Assembly (NCBI RefSeq): GCF_035982055.1
Contig: NZ_CP108427.1
Location: 7,067,001 to 7,131,000 of the forward strand
From: Streptomyces sp. NBC_01288
GTDB taxonomy: Bacteria > Actinomycetota > Actinomycetes > Streptomycetales > Streptomycetaceae
Length of the DNA stretch: 64,000 nucleotides
Reading direction: 5' to 3'
Shown: positions 33,075-41,667 of the stretch, in pieces
How positions within the stretch are numbered: position 1 is the stretch's first letter
How the letters are laid out: every line of letters begins with the position of its first letter
Notes under the pieces: generated by a model
Seen by the model: the letters and a program-made list of their open reading frames with translations, nothing else
Told to the model about the DNA's origin: nothing
Databases searched by the model: none
Program-made: the position numbers and the translations under genes

Positions 33075-34340
33075 GTGGTCGACGCGGATCAGACGTTCGT
33101 CATCATCGGAGGAGGCCTGGCCGGCGCCAAGGCGGCCGAGACGCTCCGAGCGGAGGGCTTCACCGGCCGCGTGATACTGATCTGCGACGAACGCGACCAC
33201 CCGTACGAGCGCCCGCCACTGTCCAAGGGCTACCTCCTCGGTAAGGAGGAGCGCGACAGCGTCTTCGTGCACGAACCCGCCTGGTACGCGCAGAACGACA
33301 TCGAACTGCACCTCGGCCAGACCGTCGACGCCGTCGACCGTACGGCGAAGACGGTGCGCTTCGGGGACGACGGCACCCTGGTCCGCTACGACAAGTTGCT
33401 CATCGCCACCGGCTCCGAACCCCGCCGCCTCGACATCCCGGGCACGGACCTCGCGGGCGTTCACCACCTGCGCCGCCTCTCGCACGCCGAGCGCCTCAAG
33501 AACGTGCTGGCGTCCCTGGGCCGGGACAACGGCCATCTGGTGATCGCCGGCGGCGGCTGGATCGGCCTGGAGGTCGCGGCCGCGGCCCGGGAGTACGGCG
33601 CCGAGGTGACCGTCGTGGAACCGTCCCAGACGCCGCTGCACGGCGTCCTCGGCCCCGAACTGGGCCAGCTCTTCGCCGACCTGCACGCCGAGCACGGCGT
33701 GCGCTTCCACTTCGGCGCCCGGCTCACCGAGATCGTCGGCCAGGACGGCATGGTGCTCGCCGCCCGTACGGACGACGGCGAGGAACACCCCGCGCACGAC
33801 GTCCTCGCGGCGATCGGCGCGGCTCCGCGCACCGGGCTCGCCGAGGCGGCGGGACTGGAGCTGGCCGACCGCGCGCACGGCGGCGGCATCGCCGTCGACG
33901 AACGGCTGCGCACCTCCGACCCCGACATCTACGCGGCCGGTGACGTGGCCGCCTTCCACCACGCCCTCTTCGACATCCGCCTCCGGGTGGAGCACTGGGC
34001 GAATGCCCTCAACGGCGGCCCGGCGGCGGCCCGCGCGATGCTCGGCAAGGACGTCACCTACGACCGCGTGCCCTATTTCTTCTCCGACCAGTACGACTTG
34101 GGTATGGAGTACTCCGGCTGGGCGCCCCCGGGCTCCTACGACGAAGTGGTGATCCGGGGAGACGCGGCCAAGCGGGAGTTCATCGCCTTCTGGCTGAAGG
34201 AGGGCCGCGTGCTGGCCGGGATGAATGTGAATGTGTGGGACGTCACAGAGCCCATCCAGCAGCTCATCCGCTCCCGGGCACAGGTGGACACCGAGGCCCT
34301 TGCGGACCCACACGTTCCACTGGACAGCCTGGGCGTCTGA
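33075..34340 (+). CDS. FAD-dependent NAD(P)H:ferredoxin reductase-like oxidoreductase
   Basis: 421-aa flavoprotein of the ferredoxin/rubredoxin reductase type. FAD motif FVIIGGGLAGAKAAETLR, NAD motif LVIAGGGWIGLEVAAAAREY and second FAD motif TSDPDIYAAGDVAAFHH are present, with a reductase C-terminal domain after about residue 320. Such enzymes feed electrons to ferredoxins or P450s. GTG at 33075 follows GAGGAGG. It lies between dgt and dnaG on the same strand. Confidence 0.92.
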   Translation: MVDADQTFVIIGGGLAGAKAAETLRAEGFTGRVILICDERDHPYERPPLSKGYLLGKEERDSVFVHEPAWYAQNDIELHLGQTVDAVDRTAKTVRFGDDGTLVRYDKLLIATGSEPRRLDIPGTDLAGVHHLRRLSHAERLKNVLASLGRDNGHLVIAGGGWIGLEVAAAAREYGAEVTVVEPSQTPLHGVLGPELGQLFADLHAEHGVRFHFGARLTEIVGQDGMVLAARTDDGEEHPAHDVLAAIGAAPRTGLAEAAGLELADRAHGGGIAVDERLRTSDPDIYAAGDVAAFHHALFDIRLRVEHWANALNGGPAAARAMLGKDVTYDRVPYFFSDQYDLGMEYSGWAPPGSYDEVVIRGDAAKREFIAFWLKEGRVLAGMNVNVWDVTEPIQQLIRSRAQVDTEALADPHVPLDSLGV

Positions 34341-34375
34341 ACCATCTCGTCGTCACTGGTGTCAGTCCGGCCCCG

Positions 34376-34381
34376 TAGAAT
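34376..34381 (+). promoter_or_regulatory. -10 of a probable leaderless dnaG promoter
   Basis: TAGAAT is a near-consensus -10 hexamer whose last base is 6 bp before the dnaG GTG; no Shine-Dalgarno site exists between. A -35 is not obvious (GTCACT/TCACTG at the expected distance). The transcript would begin at the start codon. Confidence 0.45.
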
Positions 34382-34387
34382 TCACGC

Positions 34388-36292
34388 GTGGCAGGACGGA
34401 TCAACGACGAGGACGTGAAGGCGGTTCGGGACGCGGTCCCGATCGACGCCGTGGTGTCCGAGTACCTCCAGCTGCGGAACGCGGGCGGCGGCAACCTCAA
34501 GGGCCTCTGCCCCTTCCACGACGAGAAGTCGCCGTCCTTCCAGGTCAGCCCCAGCAAGGGTCTCTTCCACTGCTTCGGCTGCCAGGAGGGCGGCGACACC
34601 ATCACGTTCGTGATGAAGGTCGACCACCTCACGTTCTCCGAGTCGGTCGAGCGGCTGGCCGCCCAGGCCGGCATCACGCTCCGGTACGAGGAGGGCGGGT
34701 ACAACCCCGCCAACCAGCGCGGCGAGCGCATCCGCCTGGTCGAGGCCCACAAGGTCGCCGCCGACTACTACGTGGAGCAGCTCGCCGTCAGCCCCGAGGC
34801 GGACACCGGCCGCAAGTTCCTCGCCGAGCGCGGCTTCGACCAGTCCGCCGCCGAGCACTTCTCCGTCGGCTACAGCCCCCAGGGCTGGGACCACCTCACC
34901 CGCTTCCTCCGCGGCAAGGGCTTCACCGACAAGGAGATCCTCCTCTCCGGCCTCGCCCAGGAGGGCCGCCGCGGCCCCATCGACCGCTTCCGCGGCCGCC
35001 TGATGTGGCCGATCCGCGACATCGGCGGCGAGGTCGTCGGCTTCGGCGCGCGGAAGCTCTACGAGTCGGACAACGGCCCGAAGTACCTCAACACGCCCGA
35101 CACCGCGATCTACAAGAAGTCACAGGTCCTCTACGGCATCGACCTCGCCAAGAAGGACATCGCCAAGTCGTCCCGCGCGGTCGTCGTCGAGGGCTACACG
35201 GACGTCATGGCCTGCCACCTCGCCGGAGTCACCACCGCCATCGCCACCTGCGGCACGGCCTTCGGCGGCGACCACATCAAGATCCTCCGCAGGCTGCTGA
35301 TGGACAACGGCAGCGCGCGCGTGATCTTCACCTTCGACGGCGACGCGGCCGGCCAGAAGGCGGCCCTGCGCGCCTTCGAGGACGACCAGAAGTTCGCCGC
35401 CGAGACGTACATCGCGATCGCCCCGGACAACATGGACCCCTGCGAGCTGCGCCTCGCCAAGGGCGACGAGGCGGTCGCCGACCTGGTCCAACCCCGCACC
35501 CCGCTCTTCGAGTTCGCGCTCCGCCAGATCGTCGTCCGCTACGACCTCGACACCCCCGCGGGCCGCGCCTCCGCCCTGGACGAGGCCGCCCCGATCGTCG
35601 CCCGCATCAAGAACAGCGGCGCCCAGCACGAGGTCGCGGTCCAGCTCGCCGGCATGCTCGGCATCCTGGACACCCAGTTCGTCGTCAAGCGGGTTGCCCA
35701 GCTGGCCCGTTGGGCCCGCGACCGCGGCGGCAAGGGCCCGGCACCGACGAGGGGCGGCGCCGAGCAGCAGTACGACACCACCCCCCGCACTCCCACCGGC
35801 GGCCCCGCCCTCACCCTCCGCAACCCGGTCTTCGCCACCGAGCGCGAACTCCTCAAACTCGCCCTCCAGCGCCCGGACTTGGTCTCCCCGGCCTTCGACG
35901 CGTACGGCGTGGACGAGTTCACCGCCCCGCCCTACGCGGCCGTACGCGAGGCGATCATCGAGGCGGGCGGCGCCGAGTACGGCCTCCAGGACGCCCAGGA
36001 CTACCTCGTCCGGGTCCGCGAGGCGGCACCGGACGACGCGGTCCGCGCGATGGTCACCGAGCTGGCCGTCGAGGCGATCATGCGCCGCACGGTCGACGAG
36101 AACTACGCGGGCGAGCAGCTCGTCACCGTCCGCCGAAGAGCCGTAGTACGCCGCATCGGCGACGTCCAGGGCTCGCTCACCCGCCTCGGCAGCCACGGCG
36201 ACTCGGCGGAACTGGCCGCCGTACAGAACGAGTTGTGGGTGCTTCAGCAGTACGACCAGGCACTCCAGGTGCACGGCGCCACAGCGCTCTGA
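34388..36292 (+). CDS. dnaG: DNA primase DnaG
   Basis: 634-aa replication primase that makes RNA primers at the fork with DnaB. N-terminal CHC2 zinc-binding domain: LCPFHDEKSPSF and LFHCFGCQEGGD (near residues 40-70); core domain with GRLMWPIRDIGGEVVGFGAR; TOPRIM with VVVEGYTDVMA and FTFDGDAAGQKAAL; C-terminal helicase-interaction region. The GTG start is inferred from the family N-terminus MAGRINDEDVKAVRDAV. Together with hrdA downstream it recalls the bacterial primase-sigma operon layout. Confidence 0.97.
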   Translation: MAGRINDEDVKAVRDAVPIDAVVSEYLQLRNAGGGNLKGLCPFHDEKSPSFQVSPSKGLFHCFGCQEGGDTITFVMKVDHLTFSESVERLAAQAGITLRYEEGGYNPANQRGERIRLVEAHKVAADYYVEQLAVSPEADTGRKFLAERGFDQSAAEHFSVGYSPQGWDHLTRFLRGKGFTDKEILLSGLAQEGRRGPIDRFRGRLMWPIRDIGGEVVGFGARKLYESDNGPKYLNTPDTAIYKKSQVLYGIDLAKKDIAKSSRAVVVEGYTDVMACHLAGVTTAIATCGTAFGGDHIKILRRLLMDNGSARVIFTFDGDAAGQKAALRAFEDDQKFAAETYIAIAPDNMDPCELRLAKGDEAVADLVQPRTPLFEFALRQIVVRYDLDTPAGRASALDEAAPIVARIKNSGAQHEVAVQLAGMLGILDTQFVVKRVAQLARWARDRGGKGPAPTRGGAEQQYDTTPRTPTGGPALTLRNPVFATERELLKLALQRPDLVSPAFDAYGVDEFTAPPYAAVREAIIEAGGAEYGLQDAQDYLVRVREAAPDDAVRAMVTELAVEAIMRRTVDENYAGEQLVTVRRRAVVRRIGDVQGSLTRLGSHGDSAELAAVQNELWVLQQYDQALQVHGATAL

Positions 36293-36535
36293 GCACGTAG
36301 TCACGGCACGGACTCAAAAAGTCACCGCACGCCCCTCGTGGCGGCGATGTGTCGTACTCCACACTGGGTTCCGGTGCCTGAGTCCTCGGAGCGCGGCCGA
36401 TCCGTCCCCAGCGGGTCCTTCACCCCCGCGGTTCCGCTCATCGAGTACGGGACGGATTGCGGCGAGGCCGCCCACTCCGCCCCTGAAGTACCGCTGCCGT
36501 ACCCCCTGGCAGCGATCATCCTGGAGGTCGCCCCC

Positions 36536-37684
36536 GTGCAGACCCAGACCCTCGACCAGACCGAGACCAGCACGACGGACGGCGCGGAACCGGAAGCGGA
36601 GACCGATGTCCTCGCGACCGTCCCTCCGCAGAGCCGTGCCGCGCACCACCCCGAAACCGCGGAAGCGGAGAGCCCGCCCGAGCTCGAAGAACCGACGGCC
36701 GAAGCGGTGGAGACCGCCGAGGCCCCCGAGCCCGCCGTACGGCCCCGCAGCCGGGTCGCCGCCGACAACGGCGCGCCCTCCTCGGACCTGTTCCGCCAGT
36801 ACCTGCGCGAGATCGGCCGCATCCCGCTGCTCACCGCGGCCGAGGAGGTAGACCTCGCCCGCCGGGTCGAGGCCGGTCTGTTCGCCGAGGAGAAGCTCGG
36901 CGGCGCGTCCGATCTGGACAGCCAACTCGCCCTCGACCTGGACAAGTTGGTCGTCATGGGCCGGATGGCCAAGCGCCGCCTGATCGAGGCGAACCTGCGG
37001 CTCGTCGTCTCCGTCGCCAAGCGGTACGTCGGGCGCGGGCTGACCATGCTCGACCTCGTCCAGGAGGGAAACCTCGGGCTGATCAGGGCAGTTGAGAAAT
37101 TCGACTACGCCCGCGGCTACAAGTTCTCGACGTACGCGACCTGGTGGATCCGCCAGGCCATGTCCCGGGCCCTCGCCGACCAGGCCCGCACGATTCGCGT
37201 CCCGGTGCATGTCGTCGAACTCATCAACCGGGTCGTCCGCGTCCAGCGCCGGATGCTCCAGGAGCGCGGCTACGAGCCGACGCCGGAGGAAGTCGCCGAC
37301 CACCTCGACCTCGCGCCCGAACGCGTCAGCGAGGTGCTCCGGCTGGCTCAGGAGCCGGTGTCGTTGCACGCGCCGGTGGGGGAGGAGGACGACGTTGCCC
37401 TCGGCGACCTGATCGAGGACGGCGACGCCACCAGCCCCGTCGAATCGGCCGCGTTCATCCTCCTCAGGCAGCACCTGGAGGCTGTGCTGTCGACGCTGGG
37501 GGAGCGCGAGCGGAAGGTCGTACAGCTCAGGTACGGCTTGGCTGATGGCCGCCCACGCACGCTGGAGGAGATCGGCCGCATCTTCGGGGTGACCCGGGAG
37601 CGGATACGCCAGATCGAGTCCAAGACGCTCAACAAGCTCCGGGACCATGCATTCGCGGACCAGCTGAGGGGCTATCTGGACTGA
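36536..37684 (+). CDS. hrdA: Principal-type sigma factor HrdA-like
   Basis: 382-aa sigma-70 group protein. After an acidic N-terminal 95 residues come region 1.2 (DLFRQYLREIGRIPLLTAAE), region 2 (LVVSVAKRYVGRGLTMLDLV, then QEGNLGLIRAVEKFDYARGY, KFSTYATWWIRQAMSRALAD), region 3 and region 4 (LEEIGRIFGVTRERIRQIES). Position next to dnaG and length argue for HrdA and not HrdB. GTG at 36536 has GGAGG 8 bases upstream; the frame is open for 66 more codons upstream without family resemblance, so the shorter form is chosen. The 243 bp between dnaG and this start carry no evident gene. Confidence 0.88.
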   Translation: MQTQTLDQTETSTTDGAEPEAETDVLATVPPQSRAAHHPETAEAESPPELEEPTAEAVETAEAPEPAVRPRSRVAADNGAPSSDLFRQYLREIGRIPLLTAAEEVDLARRVEAGLFAEEKLGGASDLDSQLALDLDKLVVMGRMAKRRLIEANLRLVVSVAKRYVGRGLTMLDLVQEGNLGLIRAVEKFDYARGYKFSTYATWWIRQAMSRALADQARTIRVPVHVVELINRVVRVQRRMLQERGYEPTPEEVADHLDLAPERVSEVLRLAQEPVSLHAPVGEEDDVALGDLIEDGDATSPVESAAFILLRQHLEAVLSTLGERERKVVQLRYGLADGRPRTLEEIGRIFGVTRERIRQIESKTLNKLRDHAFADQLRGYLD

Positions 37685-37702
37685 TGCCGGGTGCGGGCCC
37701 GG

Positions 37703-37820
37703 TGGGGGCTGGTCGCGCCCCGCGGCGGAGCCGCAAATGTACACAGCCCCGCGCCCCTGAAAAGGACCTCAGCCGAGGTGCCTTTAGGGGCGCGGGGAAC
37801 TGCGCGACCAGCCACGACGG
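37703..37820. terminator. Head-to-head dispersed repeats forming a large hairpin (bidirectional terminator)
   Basis: A forward copy of the dispersed repeat (37787-37820, GGGGCGCGGGGAACTGCGCG...) faces an inverted variant copy (37703-37758, ending CCCCGCGCCCCT). Their ends pair: CCCCGCGCCCCTGAAAAGG with CCTTTAGGGGCGCGGGG, around an inner ACCTC-AGCC-GAGGT stem (whole hairpin 37747-37797). It lies exactly between the convergent hrdA and ABC transporter genes, so it probably terminates both transcripts. Confidence 0.75.
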
Positions 37821-37842
37821 GCGGTCAGCCGAAGAACGACCG

Positions 37843-39771
37843 TTAGTCCACCTCGGCAACCGCCTGCGCGAACTGTGCCTTGTACAGCCGCGCATACGCC
37901 CCGTCCGCCGCCAACAGCTGCGCGTGCCCGCCCTGTTCGACGATCGAGCCGTTCTCCATGACCAGGATCGTGTCCGCGTCCCGGATCGTGGAGAGCCGGT
38001 GCGCGATCACGAACGACGTGCGGCCATGGGCGAGTTTGGCCATCGCCTTCTGGATCAACACCTCCGTACGGGTGTCGACCGAAGACGTCGCCTCGTCGAG
38101 GACAAGGATCGTCGGGTCGGACAGGAACGCCCGCGCGATGGTGATGAGCTGCTTCTCACCGGCGCTGACGCCCGTACCCTCGTCGTCGATGACCGTGTCG
38201 TAGCCGTCGGGCAGCGTACGGACGAACCGGTCGGCGTGCGCCGCCCGCGCCGCCTCCTCGATCTCGCCCCGGGTGACCTCGCGAGAGGACCCGTACGCGA
38301 TGTTGTCCGCGATGGAGCCGCCGAACAGCCAGGTGTCCTGGAGCACCATGCCGATCCCGGACCGGAGTTCGTCCCGGGACATCCGCGCGATGTCGACGCC
38401 GTCGAGGGTGATGCGCCCGCCGGAGACCTCGTAGAACCGCATGAGGAGGTTGACGAGGGTGGTCTTGCCGGCGCCGGTCGGGCCGACGATCGCGACCGTG
38501 TGGCCCGGTTCCACCGTCAGCGAGAGGTCCTCGATGAGCGGCTTGTCGGGGTCGTAGCGGAAGGAGACGTGTTCCAGGGCGACCAGGCCGCGGAGTTCCT
38601 CGGGGCGTTCGCTCGGCATCGGGTCGGGCTTCTGCTCCTCGGCGTCGAGGAGTTCGAAGATCCGTTCCGCGGAGGCGACGCCGGACTGGACCAGGTTCGC
38701 CATCGACGCGACCTGCGTCAGCGGCATGGAGAACTGGCGCGAGTACTGGACGAACGCCTGCACATCACCGATCGAGAGCGAGCCGGACGCGACCCGCAGG
38801 CCGCCGACCACCGCCACCAGCACGTAGTTGAGGTTCGACACGAACATCATCAGCGGCTGCATGACACCGCTGTTGAACTGCGCCTTGAAGCCCGCCTCGT
38901 AGAGTGCGTCGTTCTGCTCGGCGAACAGCTGCGCCGACTCGTCCTGGCGGCCGAAGACCTTCACCAGGGTGTGCCCGGTGTACATCTCCTCGACGTGCGC
39001 GTTGAGCTTGCCGGTCGAGCGCCACTGCTGCACGAAGTGCGGCTGCGAGCGCTTGCCGATGCGCGTGGCGACGAGGAACGACAGCGGCACGGTCACCAGC
39101 GCCACCAGGGCGAGCAGCCACGACACCCAGAACATCATCGCGAGGACGCCGATGATCGTCAGTAGCGAGTTGATGAGCTGGCCCATCGACTGCTGGAGGG
39201 TCTGGCCGATGTTGTCGATGTCGTTGGTCGCGCGGGAGAGGACCTCACCGCGCTGGCGCTTGTCGAAGTACGACAGGGGGAGGCGCGACATCTTCGTCTG
39301 CACGCTCTCGCGCAGCCGGAACATGGTCCGGTTGACCGCCCGGTTGACCATCCGGGTCGCCACCGCCATCAGCAGCCCGGCCACCAGGAACGTGCCCAGC
39401 GCGAGCAGCAGCACATGACCCACCGAGGTGAAGTCGATGCCCTTGCCCGGCGTGAAGTCCGTGCTCTTGAGCATGTCCGCGACCGAACCCTGGCCCCGGT
39501 CGCGCATCGCCTGGAGGGCCTGCGCCTTGGTCGTCCCGGCCGGCATCTGCCGCCCGATGATGCCCGCGAAGACCAGGTCGGTGGCGTTGCCGAGGATCTT
39601 CGGCCCCACCACGTTCAGCCCGACACTGATCACCACACACACCAGCAGCAGGCCGATGGTCAGCCGCTCCGGCCTGAACTGGCCGATCAGCCGCTTGCCG
39701 GACTCCTTGAAGTCCATCGAACGGGCGTCGGGGCCCGTCCCGGCCATCATCCGCCCCATGGGCCCGGCCAT
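37843..39771 (-). CDS. ABC exporter half-transporter (TMD-NBD fusion), second subunit
   Basis: 642-aa inner-membrane half-transporter. Six TM segments (near residues 35-330) include an extended loop before TM2 containing AGTTKAQALQAMRDRGQGSV. The NBD has Walker A VGPTGAGKTTLVNLL, Q-loop MVLQDTWLF, a signature written VSAGEKQLI (normally LSGGQ), Walker B ILVLDEATSSVDTRTE and switch His in VIAHRLST. The ATG overlaps the stop of the first subunit by one base, so the two form a heterodimer of the multidrug/lipid exporter type. A long upstream extension of the frame is rejected as antisense-like sequence of the first gene. Confidence 0.93.
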   Translation of the reverse strand: MAGPMGRMMAGTGPDARSMDFKESGKRLIGQFRPERLTIGLLLVCVVISVGLNVVGPKILGNATDLVFAGIIGRQMPAGTTKAQALQAMRDRGQGSVADMLKSTDFTPGKGIDFTSVGHVLLLALGTFLVAGLLMAVATRMVNRAVNRTMFRLRESVQTKMSRLPLSYFDKRQRGEVLSRATNDIDNIGQTLQQSMGQLINSLLTIIGVLAMMFWVSWLLALVALVTVPLSFLVATRIGKRSQPHFVQQWRSTGKLNAHVEEMYTGHTLVKVFGRQDESAQLFAEQNDALYEAGFKAQFNSGVMQPLMMFVSNLNYVLVAVVGGLRVASGSLSIGDVQAFVQYSRQFSMPLTQVASMANLVQSGVASAERIFELLDAEEQKPDPMPSERPEELRGLVALEHVSFRYDPDKPLIEDLSLTVEPGHTVAIVGPTGAGKTTLVNLLMRFYEVSGGRITLDGVDIARMSRDELRSGIGMVLQDTWLFGGSIADNIAYGSSREVTRGEIEEAARAAHADRFVRTLPDGYDTVIDDEGTGVSAGEKQLITIARAFLSDPTILVLDEATSSVDTRTEVLIQKAMAKLAHGRTSFVIAHRLSTIRDADTILVMENGSIVEQGGHAQLLAADGAYARLYKAQFAQAVAEVD

Positions 39772-41504
39772 CAGGCAGCCTCCGCTTCCGTCAACTGGGA
39801 GAGCACGATCTCCCGATACGTCTCGTTGTCCGCCATCAACTCGTGATGGCGCCCCACCCCCACGACCCGTCCCTCGTCGAGTACGACGATCCGGTCCGCG
39901 TCCCTGATCGTCGCCACCCGCTGCGCCACGATCACCACGGTCGCCTCGGCGGTCTCCTGCGAGAGCGCCGCCCGCAGCGCCGCGTCGGTCGCGTAGTCGA
40001 GGGCGGAGAAGGAGTCGTCGAAGAGGTAGATCTCCGGCCGCTGCACCAGTGTCCGCGCGATCGCGAGCCGCTGCCGCTGACCGCCGGAGACGTTCGTGCC
40101 GCCCTGCGCGATGGGGGAGTCCAGTCCGTTCTCCAGCCCCTCGACGAAGCCCTTGGCCTGCGCCACCTCCAGCGCGTGCCACAACTCCTCGTCGGTCGCG
40201 TCGGGATTGCCGTAGCGAAGGTTGGTCGCGACCGTGCCCGCGAAGAGGTACGGCTTCTGCGGGACCAGGCCGACCGTCTTGGCGAGCAGGACCGGGTCGA
40301 TGGTCGAGACGTCGACCCCGTCGACGAGGACCTCGCCGTCGGTCGCGTCAACCAGGCGCGGGACCAGACTCAGAAGGGTGGACTTTCCGCTGCCGGTCGA
40401 GCCGATCACGGCCGTCGTCTCGCCCGGGCGGGCCACCAGGTCGATGGACTTCAGTACGGGTTCCTCGGCGCCCGGGTAACAGAAGCCGACCCCGCGGACC
40501 TCCAGATGCCCGTGCCGGCGCAGCTCGAAGACGGGGGCCACCGGGGGTACGACACTGCTCTCCGTGTCGAGGACCTCCTCGATGCGCTCGGCGCAGACCT
40601 CCGCGCGCGGCACCATCATGAACATGAAGGTGGCCATCATCACGGACATCACGATCTGCATCAGATAGGCGAGGAACGCGGTCAGATCACCGATCTGCAT
40701 CCCGCCACTCGCGATCCGGTGCGCGCCGAACCACACGACGGCGATCGACGACAGGTTCACCGTGGTCATGACCACCGGGAACATCAGCGCGAGCAGGTTG
40801 CCGGTCTTCAGCTGCATCTCGGTGAGATCGCTGTTGGCCTTGCGGAACCGGTCCTTCTCGTACTCGTCCCGGACGAAGGCGCGGATCACGCGGTTGCCGG
40901 TGATCTGCTCGCGCAGCACCCGGTTCACCGCGTCGAGGCGCACCTGCATCGACCGGAACAGCGGCCGCAGCCGGCGCACGATCAGCGTCACGCAGATGGT
41001 GAGCGTCGGCACCACCGCGATCAGCACGCCGGACAGCGGCACGTCCAGACCGAGCGCCAGGATGATCCCGCCGACGCACATGATCGGCGCCGACACGAGC
41101 AGGGTGAACGTCATCAGGGTCAGCATCTGGACCTGCTGGACGTCATTGGTCGTCCGGGTGATCAGCGAGGGCGCGCCGAACTGGCCGACCTCGCGGGCCG
41201 AGAACGACTGCACCCGGTCGAAGATGGCACCCCGGATGTCCCGGCCGACGGCCGCCGCGGTGCGCGCGCCGTAGTAGACGGCACCCGTGTTGCACACGAC
41301 CTGGACCAGCGAGATCCCGATCATCAGGGCGCCGAACGACAGGATGTAACCGGTGTCCCCCTTCACCACACCGTTGTCGATGATGTGCGCGTTCAGGGTG
41401 GGCAGGTAGAGGGTGGCGCAGGTCTGCAGGAACTGCAGCAGCACCAGCAGGGCGATGGGTTTCCTGTAGGGCCTGAGATAGGTCCGCAGAAGTCGTATGA
41501 GCAC
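39771..41504 (-). CDS. ABC exporter half-transporter (TMD-NBD fusion), first subunit
   Basis: 577-aa half-transporter with six TM segments and an NBD: Walker A IGSTGSGKSTLLSLV, Q-loop LVPQKPYLF, signature VSGGQRQRLAIART and Walker B IYLFDDSFSALD, where the usual catalytic Glu is Asp, plus AQRVAT where the switch His is Gln. One degenerate ATP site is typical of heterodimeric exporters. GTG at 41504 (VLIRLLRTYLRPYRKPIA) matches family N-termini; another GTG at 41570 would add 22 residues. First gene of the pair. Confidence 0.9.
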   Translation of the reverse strand: MLIRLLRTYLRPYRKPIALLVLLQFLQTCATLYLPTLNAHIIDNGVVKGDTGYILSFGALMIGISLVQVVCNTGAVYYGARTAAAVGRDIRGAIFDRVQSFSAREVGQFGAPSLITRTTNDVQQVQMLTLMTFTLLVSAPIMCVGGIILALGLDVPLSGVLIAVVPTLTICVTLIVRRLRPLFRSMQVRLDAVNRVLREQITGNRVIRAFVRDEYEKDRFRKANSDLTEMQLKTGNLLALMFPVVMTTVNLSSIAVVWFGAHRIASGGMQIGDLTAFLAYLMQIVMSVMMATFMFMMVPRAEVCAERIEEVLDTESSVVPPVAPVFELRRHGHLEVRGVGFCYPGAEEPVLKSIDLVARPGETTAVIGSTGSGKSTLLSLVPRLVDATDGEVLVDGVDVSTIDPVLLAKTVGLVPQKPYLFAGTVATNLRYGNPDATDEELWHALEVAQAKGFVEGLENGLDSPIAQGGTNVSGGQRQRLAIARTLVQRPEIYLFDDSFSALDYATDAALRAALSQETAEATVVIVAQRVATIRDADRIVVLDEGRVVGVGRHHELMADNETYREIVLSQLTEAEAA

Positions 41505-41667
41505 GCTGGGTCTCTCGGAGTCGGCGGGTGGAGGGCGGGCGGTGTGCCCCTCGCACCCATCGTCGGACACTCCACCCGCGTTACCTCAACCGATTAAGCC
41601 AACAGCAGTGCCCTACGGCCCCTTATGCACCCTTAAGTGCCTTATTCGCGCCGACGGCTGTACGTGC

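Noticed and set aside
36338..36535. 66-residue N-terminal extension of the sigma factor
   Set aside because: No family similarity, and a good GGAGG Shine-Dalgarno site precedes the GTG at 36536.
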